Notes under the pieces: model-generated
Told to the model about the DNA's origin: nothing
Seen by the model: the letters and a program-made list of their open reading frames with translations, nothing else
Database searches by the model: none
In this document: positions 53,774 to 64,000 of the stretch, piece after piece
Layout: the number at the start of each line of letters is the position of its first letter
How positions within the stretch are numbered: the stretch's first letter is position 1
Assembly: GCA_022496185.1 (NCBI GenBank)
Contig: WTXG01000122.1
Location: forward strand, 1 to 64,000
Direction of reading: 5' to 3'
DNA from: Multifurca ochricompacta
Lineage: Eukaryota > Basidiomycota > Agaricomycetes > Russulales > Russulaceae
Length of the DNA stretch: 64,000 bases
Position numbers and translations under genes: made by a program

Positions 53774-55015
53774 TGCACCGATATCAACGCCAAGGCAGGT
53801 TCTGAGAACGTCATGCTGTAACCCCTTGTCTTCACCTAGCGCATTGGGGTCGCTGTTCTCCGTCACTGCTTCTTACCAGCCTCGCACTTAACGATTGTCT
53901 TTTTTTTCATCCTTCCAGTGATGGATAAGTATTAATCCCTTTCAACCATAATTCAAACTGGATTCCAGTATGCTGGCCAGATTCACAACACACGAACACA
54001 TTTTACATATTTTATCACATACATAATGAATGGTGTTGCAATCGAGTGATTAATCGCATTATCGCATCCAACCCCCAGTTGTCTAAATGTGTGTAGATCG
54101 CCTCACGCGGATTTGGTTACATCGCGTGAGTTGCCATTATGGATTGCTGTACTGGTATCCTGGCAGAAATGCAGATGACTAGACCATCGGCTCGGGCTCT
54201 GGACCCGAAACCTTCTGGCTCCGCTCGATCCAGCCCGTCTCGTTCTTTCATCTCACCCCCTTCGTTCGCTGCCCTTGTCTCGCGCTCGCGTCTAGACACT
54301 CACCGCGCCGAGGAATATCTTTGTCTATTGCTGTAAAAACTTCACCCCTCTGTTGGTCAAGCCTTCATTAGTCTCCTTTCGCCACCACTCTCCCGTGCCA
54401 CCACCAAGTTTTGAATGTGGTGCAATGCGATCGTTGTCAGGAACCATTTGATATTTTTAGTTATTGTGGCTATTTCGGTTATGCCATGAAATGACCGTCC
54501 TGTTCTTTGCATGTCAATGAAATCCAACCCGTCTTACCGTGCAAGTAGTTCATTTACGCTACCTGGAACTAAAAAACGATAGGCCCCATATCTTGCAATA
54601 GATGCAAGATCAACTGACCTGTATTTCGTTGCGCCTGTGCCTCGAGTCACTTGGAAACGGTGGCGGGTGGTGGGAATTTCCACAAAGCGGACTGGCAGGA
54701 GTTAGGAAATCTGCCCCCAAATTGGGGTCATAAAGGGGTCAAGGAGTCACCACTTTAGGCCCGGCCATGGCCAAACGTCGGGCGAGGGAAGGAGGTGCGG
54801 GTGGGCAAGTTCCAAGGAAATGAGTTTCGCAAAGCAAAAATTTGAACACGAGGGACGTGCTCGTGGATGCTGCCTCCACGATTCATTGATGCTCACATGC
54901 CCTTGAAAATGCTACTGTGGCATGTTGATCTTCAAGTAGGATTCACGATGTTAGTACACATCTCTAGGTGTAAAGACAGGTGCGCTTGGGTGAGGGTAGT
55001 GGAGAAGCATCCATT
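53774..55015. other. Intergenic region downstream of chitin deacetylase
   Basis: No gene was recognised. The first bases after the stop still resemble coding sequence (TDINAKAGSENVML), possibly the lost tail of the deacetylase. A block at about 54455-54850 is a diverged direct copy of 50820-51140. Confidence 0.4.
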
Positions 55016-55517
55016 TAGTGATGTTCCGGCCCGGCTTGGCCCAAAAGCCGCGGCTTTGGCTCGGCCTGAGGCGGCTCCGGCTTTCCTGAAGTCTGGGCCG
55101 AGCCAAAGCCGCCACAGACGGCTTGGCCCTGGCCCGGCTTGGCCCAAGCCGCGGCTTTTGGCAGAGAAAATTTTATGACATATAACTAGTAGTTATAGTT
55201 CAGCTAATCCAAATATGACTTAGTGTGTTACGTATTGCAAAGCTATATCGAAGAAAAAGTTTGAAATGCCGCGATAAACATGATCACGTGACCCAAATCA
55301 ACCACTTTGTGATCAGATTTGTACTGATTTTGATGATTGCTATTGCACTTGTATGTGCTGTTGAAAGCCGCGGCCTGAGCCGGCGGCTTTGGCTTTTAGC
55401 TTCTCTGAGCCGGGCCAAAGCCCTTGCTGGGCCGTCACAACGGCCTGGCTTGGCCCGGCCCAAACAGGCCCGGCTTGGCCCGGCTTCCGGCTTTGAGCCG
55501 GGCCAGGCACATCACTA
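55016..55517 (+). mobile_element. MITE (TAGTGATGTKCC family), 502 bp
   Basis: The ends are TAGTGATGTTCC and GGCACATCACTA, and the 8-bp duplication CATCCATT lies at 55008-55015 and 55518-55525. It is a close copy of 48581-49051 in inverted orientation, with about 30 bp more near the right GC-rich end (GGCGGCTTTGGCTTTTAGC). Confidence 0.93.
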
Positions 55518-55525
55518 CATCCATT

Positions 55526-56059
55526 CCACCATTGTCAGTGACCTCCTGATTGTTAATAAGCACTGAATGGCTCTAGTTATGACTGAAACTTGCGTGCAAC
55601 ATAATTAAAACGTTTGACACCATATTGATGGCAGCTTGCAAACGCAAGCAAAATAGACATGTGTATGGTGTCTTGTTTGATATAGATCCATCCCATCAGA
55701 ATCAAATCAAATAGATTAAATCGGACTACTATTGGGTTTTCAGTCGCATGTCCTAAATTACAACATTCAGAATCACCGCTCACAGCCTGTTCCACCGCTG
55801 TGGAGTGAGATAAAGGAAAAGAGCAAGAGTCAAGGGACAATGCGCCAAGGTCTGATAACATTGATAATGTTGAATGCATCGATGAGGCCGAAATGCGTTG
55901 AATGGTTGGTATGGTACGTCAAATTGTTTGTCTATTCCGATGTCATGTGATCTATACATTTGCTTTCCCCCCTTCAACCCCTAGGCAACACCCTCAATGC
56001 CTTGATGTCATTCCTCAAGATCCTTCAAGAAGGTTCTAGTTAGGTAAATGCAGCTGTAA
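55526..56059. other. Spacer, nothing recognised
   Basis: AT-rich sequence with short unsupported open frames. No RNA gene or repeat family was identified. Confidence 0.35.
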
Positions 56060-56410
56060 AAAGGGGGTTAGCTATAGCGGATAAGTTCAGTTATTGTGGT
56101 CAAAACTTATATATTTATTCGTACTATTTAGTGGATAAGCTATTACTAAGTATTAGCTAACTATAGTAAAGATAAAATATACTAATACTCACTTCAGTTG
56201 TTGTGGTCAAAACTGAAGTGAATGCGTACAGAGTGGAGTCCTTATATACTACCAAAGGAGATACGAAGGAACGTGTTGCTGAATCAGTTAATAGACATGA
56301 CGCACTTTAGATTAGATTATCATGATATCAATAGATCGGGTGTCTGGCTGTCCGGTCCTAAACTATCCGGTGGCTACTGGCCCGTCTCATCTCATCACTT
56401 CGGATTCCTG
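56060..56410 (+). mobile_element. Decayed hAT 5' subterminal fragment
   Basis: The segment with TTGTGGTCAAAACTGAAGTG, GCGTACAGAGT and GACGCACTTTAGATTA resembles 43110-43440 of the hAT element in the same order. Only the non-coding 5' part is present, without recognisable terminal repeats. Confidence 0.55.
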
Positions 56411-56523
56411 TCGACTCCCCTTATTGTCCATAGTACTAGTAGCTACAATGTACCCTGTTGTAGCCGCGCGATTGGGCACCGTCCCACAAGCGCGTCAATA
56501 AACTCGATTCAAAAAAAAAAAAA
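56411..56523 (+). mobile_element. 5'-truncated LINE 3' end with 15-bp TSD
   Basis: Plus-strand sequence TAGCCGCGCGATTGGGC...CGCGTCAATAAACTCGATTC and a run of 13 A match the complement of the 3' end of the LINE at 57149. The flanking duplicate CACTTCGGATTCCTG lies at 56396-56410 and 56524-56538. This is a textbook target-primed insertion, only 113 bp long. Confidence 0.9.
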
Positions 56524-56538
56524 CACTTCGGATTCCTG

Positions 56539-57146
56539 GAATAGCATTTGATTGATTGCTCAGCTCAAGATCAACACAAAAATAGGTGGCAGCCGAAGCT
56601 GGGGTGCCTTTGTGCTGGGTCTTATTGTACGGTGCGGGGTTTAACTGTTGCCCTGGATTTATGTGGGAAGTCCTGCAGCACTAAGTGACTGCCCTGGAAT
56701 ACATATCGAAATTCATTTGAAAAATATCGCAAGCAGAGCTCCACCATCCCAGGCGGCACAAATGAGACAAGAGCAAGTGACTGCACAGTTAATTTTCCGG
56801 TTTGATTCCGAATGAGTGGAAGAAGCGGATCTAAAATCGTGGGCCACCTCGTATATAGATGGAGAGGATTGGGGGTGCCAATATAAATCGAGAGTTTGTA
56901 GAGTGCCATAGAAGTAATGTTGAGCAACAACAAAAAAACAGCACATTGAGACCCAGCCATCATCCTTCCTTGCACACGTGTCGGTGTCAGTGTGTCAGTG
57001 AATTCTCCTCCCTATTATGCTGCATGCCAAGACGGGCAATTTTGGCCCGGCAGACCTACACATGCTTAACATAAGGAGTTGATCTAAGGTGAAATCTACA
57101 CAATTTTCAGCCTGACCTACTGACACTGTGACTACAATCCCCATTG

Positions 57147-57148
<2 letters not shown>
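56539..57148. other. Spacer upstream of LINE poly-T, nothing recognised
   Basis: No supported gene. Short open frames on both strands lack recognisable domains. Confidence 0.35.
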
Positions 57149-57179
<31 letters not shown>

Positions 57180-60100
57180 AACTTGAGTTTATTGACGCGC
57201 TTGCGGGACTCGGCCCAATCGCGCGGCTACATCAGGATACAATGTAACTACTGTGGGGTGTACATGGAGATGCTGTGTCTACGGGGACATGCGAGGTGGA
57301 AAACTCAAAGAGAAAAACCTAAGGGAGAGTGTACGTGGAGAGGCCGTCCGAGAAAGAGACCGTTCAAAGCAGAGAGAAAAACCTACTACTAAGTCCAAAG
57401 CTAAGAGAGACCCCTTCAAGGGGGCTCGCGAGGCCGGCGGGCATTGATGGGCTTGAAGAAAGCCCAAGACGCTTGGATGAACTCCAAGAGTTGTGTAACC
57501 CGAGCGCAATTATTGAAGATCGCAACCCAGGACTGCTCATCAAAGAGTGAGCCAGGGTCCATGTCGCATTCTGCTCATGTTTGAGCATGTAATGGACAGT
57601 CGAGGGCGACGTGGGCGAATGTCGCTGGGGTAACGCCGTCGCAATGACAGAGGCGGTCAGCCTCAGGACGGGAGGAGAAGAACCGTTCATGGTACTCCGC
57701 GATGAAGGTGTGGCCGGTGGCCAGCTGAAAGGCGGTGGAGACCGTATGGCAAGTGAACGGGTTGTCTTTGCGTTTGGCGGTAGCCACAGCCCAGAGGGGG
57801 TGGTTGCCGCCGGTGGGGGGACCCTGGATCGAGATCGAGTAGGCTTTGTGAGCAGCCTGGGTCTCAGCGTCTAGGGAGCGTGAGCGCAGCCACTCGTCGC
57901 ACCAGTTGTCGTAGGCGCGAAGGCGAGACAGGGCGCGCCACTGCAGGGGCGAAGGGGGGTAATCAATGTCACCCGGCCGGAAGAGTCGACGAGCGCGGTC
58001 AGCGGCTTTGGGGGCCAGAGACGACGCGCGGTATCAGGGGGAGGGTGGGCACCACATAAATGTGATGTCGAGGTAAGGATGATCTGCAAGGATCTTAGCA
58101 AGTGCCCTGTGGAACAAGACAAAGTCACCGGTGAAACGCCTGGGATCTCGCGAGTGGAGGCCAGCCAGTACAGAGCTCGAAGGGGCTGTCAGGATGAGGC
58201 GGGGTGCCATGGGCCGTCCCTCATAGTAGGTGGCGAGCCATTGGAGGACGCGTCGGAGCGCGAAGAGGTCGACCTCAGACTTGACTCCACCAATGCCGCG
58301 GGTCCAATGGTTGGTGGTTTCACCACCAGAGTCCATGAGGACCGCAGCAGCGGAGCCGACCAGTTTGTTGTCGACGCGTTTGGCTCGGGAGTGAGACGTG
58401 GAGACATGAATCAAGGCAACATCAGCGCGCGGAAGAGCCAAGAGTGCAGTCACTTCATCGAGACGTACGTTGGGGGGGCAAGTGCCCACAAAATGTAGGC
58501 GCTCACCCCAGGCTGGTAACTCCCACGGGGCAAATGCGAGGACGTCCACTGAGCCCTCCAAAGGAGGGACGTGGGCGGCGAGAGCTTGCAGAGGGGAGGG
58601 GCGACGAGGCGCAGAAGGAGGGGTCATGGTGCGACGGCGGCGTTGAGGATGTAGAAGGGCCTCATCCAGGTGCCCGCGAAGGCGCTGGATGGGTTGGGAG
58701 AGAGCGGGCAGGGATGCGTACCTAAGAGCCGTGGTATCCGCCAACTTCTCGACAAAGTGCTTCATGGGAAGCACACGAACGAGTTCGTGGAGTGGGCCCC
58801 GCGGGGCGGTGTGAAAAGACCCTGTGATCTTGTGGACGACAGCGTTCAAGACAAGCTGAAGTCGCTTGATGAGGGCCGGGGCCTGTCGGGTGTGGACCCA
58901 CAGCTGAGAGCCATAGGTCAGCACAGGGAGGCAGACCGCATTGAGGACCAGTCTCCAGTTCTTGGTGGAGAGGCCACGCTCGCTATTGCCGAGGAGTTGG
59001 AGGGCGTGGATGGACGCGCGTGCCCGCTGGCACATGATATCTACATGTGGACGCCAGGAGAGAGAAGGGGTAAAGAAAAATCCCAAGTATCGCACCTGGG
59101 CCCCTGCTTTGACAACGAACTCGGAGCTGTCATCGCAGGGGAGGGAGATCTCGCGTGGAGGAAGGTTCCACGTGCGGGCGCGTGAAAAGAATAAGGCCTC
59201 TGTTTTCGCCGGGTCAGCGGACATGCCAGCGCGACGGAGCCAGTCCATGGCGACCGTATAGTGGTGCTGTAGGGAAGCCTTGACCTCGTCCCAAGTGGGG
59301 GCCCAGGCAAAGAGCAAACCGTCATCCACGTACATGGACAGTCGGCAACCCTGCCAAGTCGAGGCTAGGTGTAGGAGGGGCGCCGCGTAGAGAGTGGCGA
59401 GGACTGGGGAGATTGGCGAGCCCTGCGGAGTGCCAATGGTGGTCCTGTGGGGAGGGCCGACTCAACCGTTGAAGGAAAGACAAGCCGAGCGATCAGTGAG
59501 GAAACTGATCACCCAGCGTGCGACCTGTGGGGGATAGCCGAGCGTAGAGAGGACGGCTGCACACCTCAAGGGGTGGACATGATCGAAGAAGCCCGAAACA
59601 TCAAAGAGCACCATCCCGCAGACCATGCCAGAGGCCTGGACGCGGGTAATGTCGTGCACCAATGAGAGGGCGGAGTCGAGGCAGCACGAGTTAGAACGTG
59701 CGCCGAACTGGGTGGAGGGGAGGGTCGCGTAACGATCTATGTCTGAGGTCAGTCGCTTGGCAAGAGCCTTGTCAAGCAGTTTCCCCATGGTCTCCAGCAA
59801 GGAGATCGGTCGATGGGCCTTCGCCAGGCTATAGTCGGGTCTAGCCGGCTTGGGTAAAACCACCGTGAGGGCACGCTTCCAGGCAGCGGGAACGTGTCCG
59901 AGGTGGACGGAGGCGTTGAACAGTGCGGTGACGTGCTTGCTCAGCACAGGCCAGCCCCACTTGAGGATCCGCCAGTTGATCTTAGAAAAACCGGGGGCGG
60001 ACTTAGACGAGGTCTTGCCGAGGTGGTCGGCGATTTCGTCAGCAGTAAAGGGGTGCCAATCCCGAACGGGGAATTGGGGTGGGTCATCCTCAAAGGAGCA

Positions 60101-61361
60101 AGGCACAGGCGTGGACTCAGAGCTGAAGAACTGTGCAACAAAGACTTCCTCGATGGCCGAGCGGTCCCAGAGAAGGGGGCCAGAGGGTCGGCAGATAGCC
60201 AGGACTATAGAGACTTTACGGCCGTGTCGCCAAGCCGCGACATCCCAGACATCTTGGGTGGCGATGGCAGTGTTGGTCCAGGCATGCTTAGCTTGACGTA
60301 TCTCCTTGCGAAGGGCAGCAGCAGCCGAGGCCTTAGCGGCAGGGTCGCGTCGTGAGCGACGAAGCTCCACAACACGCTGTGAGCAGGCAGGGTTCCACCA
60401 CTTGGCACGTTTGGCGCGCGGCGTGATGGTGACGGCAAGATGGGCATCAGCTGTCAGGGTGATGACGTCAAGGAGCTGGGTAGCGAAAGAGTCAATGTCG
60501 TCCGTGGAGCGGAAGACCGGGATGGAAGGCAGGGAAAGCTCTAGATGTTCGCGCCAAGTCTTGAGGCCGTCATCATCCAGTTTAGTGACGTATGACTTGA
60601 CAGGAGGGGCAGGCACGAGGTTCATCAGAGAGTGTTGCCAGGAGAAACGAAGTCCGGCATGGTCGGACCCGAGGCTGGCAGCCCAGTCGATGGTGCACGG
60701 GGAGAGGGAACCGCTAAGCCGGAGAGGCAGAGAGGCCCAGATGAGATCTAGAACACTGCCAGCATGATTGGAAGCACGGCGAGTGATAGTCCCAGGGGTG
60801 GACACGAGGTCAAGACCCTGATCAGCAGTCCAGTCGAGGAACGCAGAGGCGGAGGGCGAGTGTTACGTCCGGTGTGAGACGTTCTGCACGACTTGTGCGA
60901 CAGCTTCGTATGTGTTATTCAGATAAGAGATCAATAAGACCTCTTGGAGTTCGAATGGATGAGTCAAAGTCAAAGGGGCTGTTCCCTAGTGACAATGTTA
61001 AGTGGAAAGTGCCAAAAGCACTGAGACGATCGAGTCAAAGGTTTCAAGGGGAAGTCCAGAAGACAAACACCGATGTATTCAATAAGTCAAGTCTGAGGTC
61101 TACAATGTAGTTACAGCGGACTTATATATGTAATCGAGTGGGCGCCTATAGATAAGATAACGGAGTCATGTGGGCCCAAATATACGGAAGCGGACGGCGT
61201 AGAGTCGAGCTTCTGATAGGGAATTAAGTAAGTGTCCGGTCATAGCGATAAGGGATAAGCGATAAGAGATAAGAGTCCAAACACGAGTACAGTAACATAA
61301 TCATGAACAAAGGTGGTCACGGGGAGGGAAGCAAAGCACGTGAAGGATCCCACGATGGAGA

Positions 61362-62811
61362 TAGTGATTGTCAAGGGGTTTCATACCCGCGCGGGTAAGC
61401 GCCACGGGTTTTGCCGGGTACGGGTACGGGTATACGGCTCCCAACCCGTGGAAACCCGTACCCGTGCGGCGGGTTTGGCGGGTATAGGCGCCGATTATGC
61501 ATTGATAAGATCAGTAGAATTTCCGAGATAAAACACATCTGCAGTCACAAAAATACAAGATCTCGTCTGATGTATGCTACAGGTGGCGTTAAATATGTTC
61601 TAGTATTATCCTACAAAATATCAAAGCAGATTAACGGTGCGATGTAAAATAAAAGTGTTATCAGTGATCCACTTTCTTGAAAACCATGATACATCTGTTT
61701 TATTAACGCGCGACCAATTCTGCCGGTCTGGCACTATCTAAAATACACTCTAGACTAATATAGACTATTCTATAATTTAATTATCAAATTACTTTATTGA
61801 AACAAGGCCCGTGTGTGTCTACAAGCTGCATGGGGCAGCGACTACATTGCATTGCATGGTGGTCTGACCTCCTTCCTATTAAGGAAGGTTGACTTAAACG
61901 CGCAGAAATGTGCATCCAGGGACTAGGACAGTCGCGCTTGTATGAAATGAAACCAGAATAATAAAATAATAATGTAAATAAAGGATCCATTTAATCTTCT
62001 GAACATAAACCAACAATTTTTGAGGAATCTTGAGTAGCCATAAATGAACGCGTTGTGTCCAAGTGCTTATCTCCTTGACCAGGATGGCCCGGGCCATTTA
62101 CCCGAAATGCGCAGAAATGCAAAGAACAGTCGCGCTCGTATAAAATTGAAACCAGAATAATAAAATAAAAATGGAATAATAAATTATCTTAATCTTATGA
62201 ACATAAAATAGGAATCTTTGAGGGATCTTGAGTAGCCATAAATGAACGCATTGTGTCCAAGTGCATATCTCCTTGACCGGGATGTCCCGGGCCGGATGTC
62301 CGAAATGCGCGATGCCAGTAAAGAACTTGCACGCGTTTCATTTATGGGTAACCCAGGTATCAAAACAATTATCCAGGGGTTACCCCTACCAATTTCTATG
62401 TGTTCATCAATTTTTTTTGCATTCTGTGTAATTATCTGACAGGCTATTCATCAATGTTCTATAACATCCTATCTAATCATCGCTGTATACTGGATTTTAG
62501 TTGTGCTTGTATAAAATTGAAAGCAGAATAATAAAATAAAAATGGAATAATTAATTATCTTAATCTTCTGAACATAAAACAAGAGTCATTGAGGGATCTT
62601 AAGCAGCCACAAATGAGCGCGTTGTGTATCTTCTTGGTCCGGGAAGGCCCGGGCCGGTTATCCGAAATGCGCGATGCAAGTAAAGAACTTGCACGCGTTT
62701 TCACGGGTGACCCGCGGGTAACCCGCGGGTTACCTGTACCCGTAGTGACAGGTACGGGTACGGGTACGGGTACCAACGAGGATACCCCAGGGTTACCCCT
62801 GCCAATCACTA
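61362..62811. mobile_element. hAT-type MITE (TAGTGATTG family), 1450 bp
   Basis: The ends are TAGTGATTGTCAAGGGGT and ACCCCTGCCAATCACTA, and the 8-bp duplication GATGGAGA lies at 61354-61361 and 62812-62819. Ends are rich in GGGTACGGGTACGGGT words. The interior holds three imperfect repeats (about 61910-62110, 62130-62340 and 62500-62720) with a TAAATGAACGC..GTTGTGT block and a CCGGGCCGG word. There is no transposase. Confidence 0.92.
61910..62720. repeat. Three imperfect internal repeats of the MITE
   Basis: Each copy runs from an ATAAAATAA..ATGGAATAA or related AT-rich block through ATCTTGAGTAGCCA(T/C)AAATGA to CCCGGGCC and GAAATGCGC. Copies 2 and 3 also share AGTAAAGAACTTGCACGCGTTT, after which a GGGTAACCC segment follows; in copy 2 this ends near 62390 with a TIR-like ACCCCTACCAATTTC. 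Confidence 0.65.
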
Positions 62812-63420
62812 GATGGAGACGTGATCTGATAATGTAAAGTGGGCGGCAAGGAGGGGTCGTTGTTGGGTAGGAAAAAGAACACAGGAAGAGACGGGGTTCG
62901 TAACAGCGAGGTGGGGGTGTTTGAGCCAGGTGGGGCCCAATCCGGGTGGTGGAGATTGAAGTCTCCGGCTAGGACGGTAGGGGTGTTGTCAAGCTCCAGC
63001 GTGGCTAAAGTGCGAAGAGCAGATGGGTCCCGAACGTCGTTGTAGAAAGAGACGATCTGCAGGGTCTGTGAGCCCAAGCGGAGGTCACCAACCAGTACAC
63101 AAGGATGGGCACAGAGATCGTGCCGTGTCGTGAACTGTGCGGGGAAAGGAACGTTAGGTTGTGAGGGAAGGAACTTCCTCACGTAAATGAGTGTCTTTGC
63201 ACGGGAGAGAGCCGGCATCGAAGGGTAAAAGAAATCCCAGCCAGGGTGGGCTGGGGCACCGAGGGTATCCTGACCGTCGGGGAGAGTGTCGGAGCGGGAG
63301 ACCCCAATTCGGCCAAACCAGGGCTCCTGTACTAAAAGAATGTGATCTTGTGTGTTGGAGTTCAGCACAGCGTGCAAGTTCATGTTGCTGTGTTGAATGT
63401 TGAGGCTCAGGATGGAGCAC

Positions 63421-64000
63421 TCAGACATGGAAAGCGAAAGGATCGAGGGAGGGAGCCGGGGACGGGCCCGCGGGGATGAGACCGCGGAGATCCGTCACCC
63501 GCTCGACCAACGAGGCGAGGTCGGGGGCATCCTGTGCCATGCGTCGTTGAACGGAGGCGCCAGAGCCGTTGCCGCCGATGAGGCGGTCGAGGAAGTAGAG
63601 TTCGATGGCCGCTTCGCGGCGGCGTGAGGAATCGAGAAGGAGACAGAGGTGTTGCATCCCCCGTGATGTGAGGACCTCCCCGTCAAAGAGGAAGGCAGCC
63701 ATACCCCCACAGGTACGGCGGGCGGAGGACACCGAGGCGATGACCTGCTCGGTGTGCTGGCGAGGGGTGGGCTCAGGAGCCGACACTGTGGAAGGGGTGC
63801 CAGCAGCCAAAGCCGGAGTCTCAGTAAATTCAGAAACGGAAGACGTACTCGGAGCCTCCTGAACAGGAGGCCGGGCAGTTTTCCGTGTGGTGGTCATGCG
63901 CGCATCAGGGCGCGCAACAAGGGTCTTGGCCGGGGGCGGGGCAGTGGCTGCGGGCTGTGCCACGCGCTTCCGTGCTTGGCGGGAGACGGGCGTGAAGTCA
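63421..64000 (-). CDS. LINE ORF1, partial at window edge
   Basis: The frame is open from the right edge to the stop at 63421-63423. It encodes a Pro/Ala/Thr-rich N-terminal part, then RRTCGGMAAFLFDGEVLTSRG, LLDSSRRREAAIELYFLDRLI and a short C-terminus ending DPFAFHV. No zinc knuckle is visible in this part. In this position LINE ORF1 usually encodes an RNA-binding gag-like protein. The stop overlaps the start of ORF2 (ATGTCTGA), which suggests translational coupling. The start lies outside the window. Confidence 0.65.
   Translation of the reverse strand, partial: DFTPVSRQARKRVAQPAATAPPPAKTLVARPDARMTTTRKTARPPVQEAPSTSSVSEFTETPALAAGTPSTVSAPEPTPRQHTEQVIASVSSARRTCGGMAAFLFDGEVLTSRGMQHLCLLLDSSRRREAAIELYFLDRLIGGNGSGASVQRRMAQDAPDLASLVERVTDLRGLIPAGPSPAPSLDPFAFHV

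Larger units (their letters stand above)
60861..62905 (-). mobile_element. Solo Gypsy LTR in LINE ORF2, carrying a MITE
   Basis: It starts TGTTACGTCCGGTGTGAGAC, ends GGGGTTCGTAACA, and the 5-bp duplication GCGAG lies at 60856-60860 and 62906-62910. Minus the MITE and its duplicate it is 587 bp, the size of the family LTRs, and its right part matches the LTR at 4499-5077. The self-priming word reads AAGTCAAGTCT here (one CpG transition). It is inserted in the endonuclease domain of the LINE. Confidence 0.93.
57416..63428 (-). pseudogene. LINE ORF2: endonuclease-RT-RNase H, interrupted
   Basis: It starts at ATG 63426-63428 (MSECSILSLNIQHSNMN), an AP-type endonuclease with QEPWFGRIG, VLAGDFNLHHPDW near residue 155 and, after the LTR insertion, GSDHAGLRF. 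RT motifs follow (KRALTVVLPKPARPDYS, HRPISLLETMGKLLDKALA, GMVLFDVSGFFDHV, TPQGSPISPVLATLY, MYVDDGLLFA), then an RNase H-like region (AAVLMDSGGETTNHW, VLQWLATYYEG) and a terminal Cys/His motif (CHCDGVTPATFAHVALDCP). With the 2050 bp of LTR and duplicate removed the two halves are in one frame. In-frame TGA codons remain at 59462-59464, 58034-58036 and 57575-57577. Not functional. Confidence 0.87.
57149..64000 (-). mobile_element. LINE (RNase H-bearing non-LTR retrotransposon), minus strand
   Basis: It extends from a 30-T run at 57149-57178 (the poly-A tail on the minus strand) beyond the right edge of the window. Order on the minus strand: ORF1 (63421 to edge), ORF2 with endonuclease, RT, RNase H and a C-terminal Cys/His motif, 3' UTR, poly-A. 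It is interrupted in ORF2 by the solo LTR 60861-62905. Layout and RNase H suggest the fungal Tad-like group; clade assignment would need a tree. Confidence 0.9.

Noticed and set aside
54867..55178. Gly/Pro/Ala-rich open frames in 48580-49050 and 54867-55180
   Set aside because: They lie in the GC-rich ends of MITEs and appear on both strands as translations of GGCCCGGC repeats.
56622..56975. Minus-strand frame of about 117 codons
   Set aside because: No recognised motif, no conserved neighbour, and a different frame is open over the same DNA.
58079..60767. Plus-strand open frames across the LINE
   Set aside because: They are shadows of the minus-strand ORF2, which holds all RT, endonuclease and RNase H motifs.

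Overview
The window is a transposon-dense stretch of a filamentous basidiomycete genome, probably an agaricomycete. The evidence is spliced genes with short GT-AG introns, an F-box/LRR-like pseudogene of the type common in mushrooms, a chitin deacetylase, fungal chromodomain Gypsy elements, Copia, an RNase H-bearing LINE and hAT transposons. No bacterial or viral genome feature was seen. The species cannot be named from the sequence alone.

Layout. 1-1892: decayed fragments (hAT-type MITE end, LINE 3' end, second MITE). 1893-21354: a minus-strand complex of related chromodomain Gypsy elements. Their LTRs are interrupted by a plus-strand Gypsy copy (element B, 12229-19708) and by solo LTRs of two other families (7687-8320, 19975-21233). 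21818-42872: a third Gypsy lineage (element D) interrupted by an unidentified 2.1-kb insertion with a 230-bp perfect inverted repeat (22504-24637), by a Copia element (25647-39609) that itself contains a Gypsy element (element C, 28010-35424), and by a foldback hAT-type MITE (40481-41629). 42906-48380: an autonomous-type hAT transposon with a solo Copia LTR in its 3' part. 48389-56400: the only host-gene island, with an F-box-like pseudogene hit by a MITE and an apparently intact nine-exon chitin deacetylase gene. 57149-64000: a minus-strand LINE (ORF1 and ORF2) interrupted by a solo Gypsy LTR that carries a hAT-type MITE.

Nesting is supported base by base: I could read target-site duplications for most insertions (5 bp for LTR elements, 8 bp for hAT types, 15 bp for a LINE fragment).

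Three points stand out. First, the Gypsy family represented by B, C and the minus-strand copies has a separate third ORF between pol and the 3' LTR. It encodes about 400 residues with a coiled-coil-like segment and tandem zinc knuckles, and is complete in B. Second, this family carries an 11-nt sequence at the likely RNA 5' end that is complementary to the primer-binding site, the signature of Tf1-type self-priming. Third, decay is dominated by CpG transitions. Eight in-frame TGA stops correspond to CGA codons in sister copies, and nearly all LTR-LTR differences are at CpG, so much so that the Gypsy nested inside Copia looks older than its host by LTR divergence.
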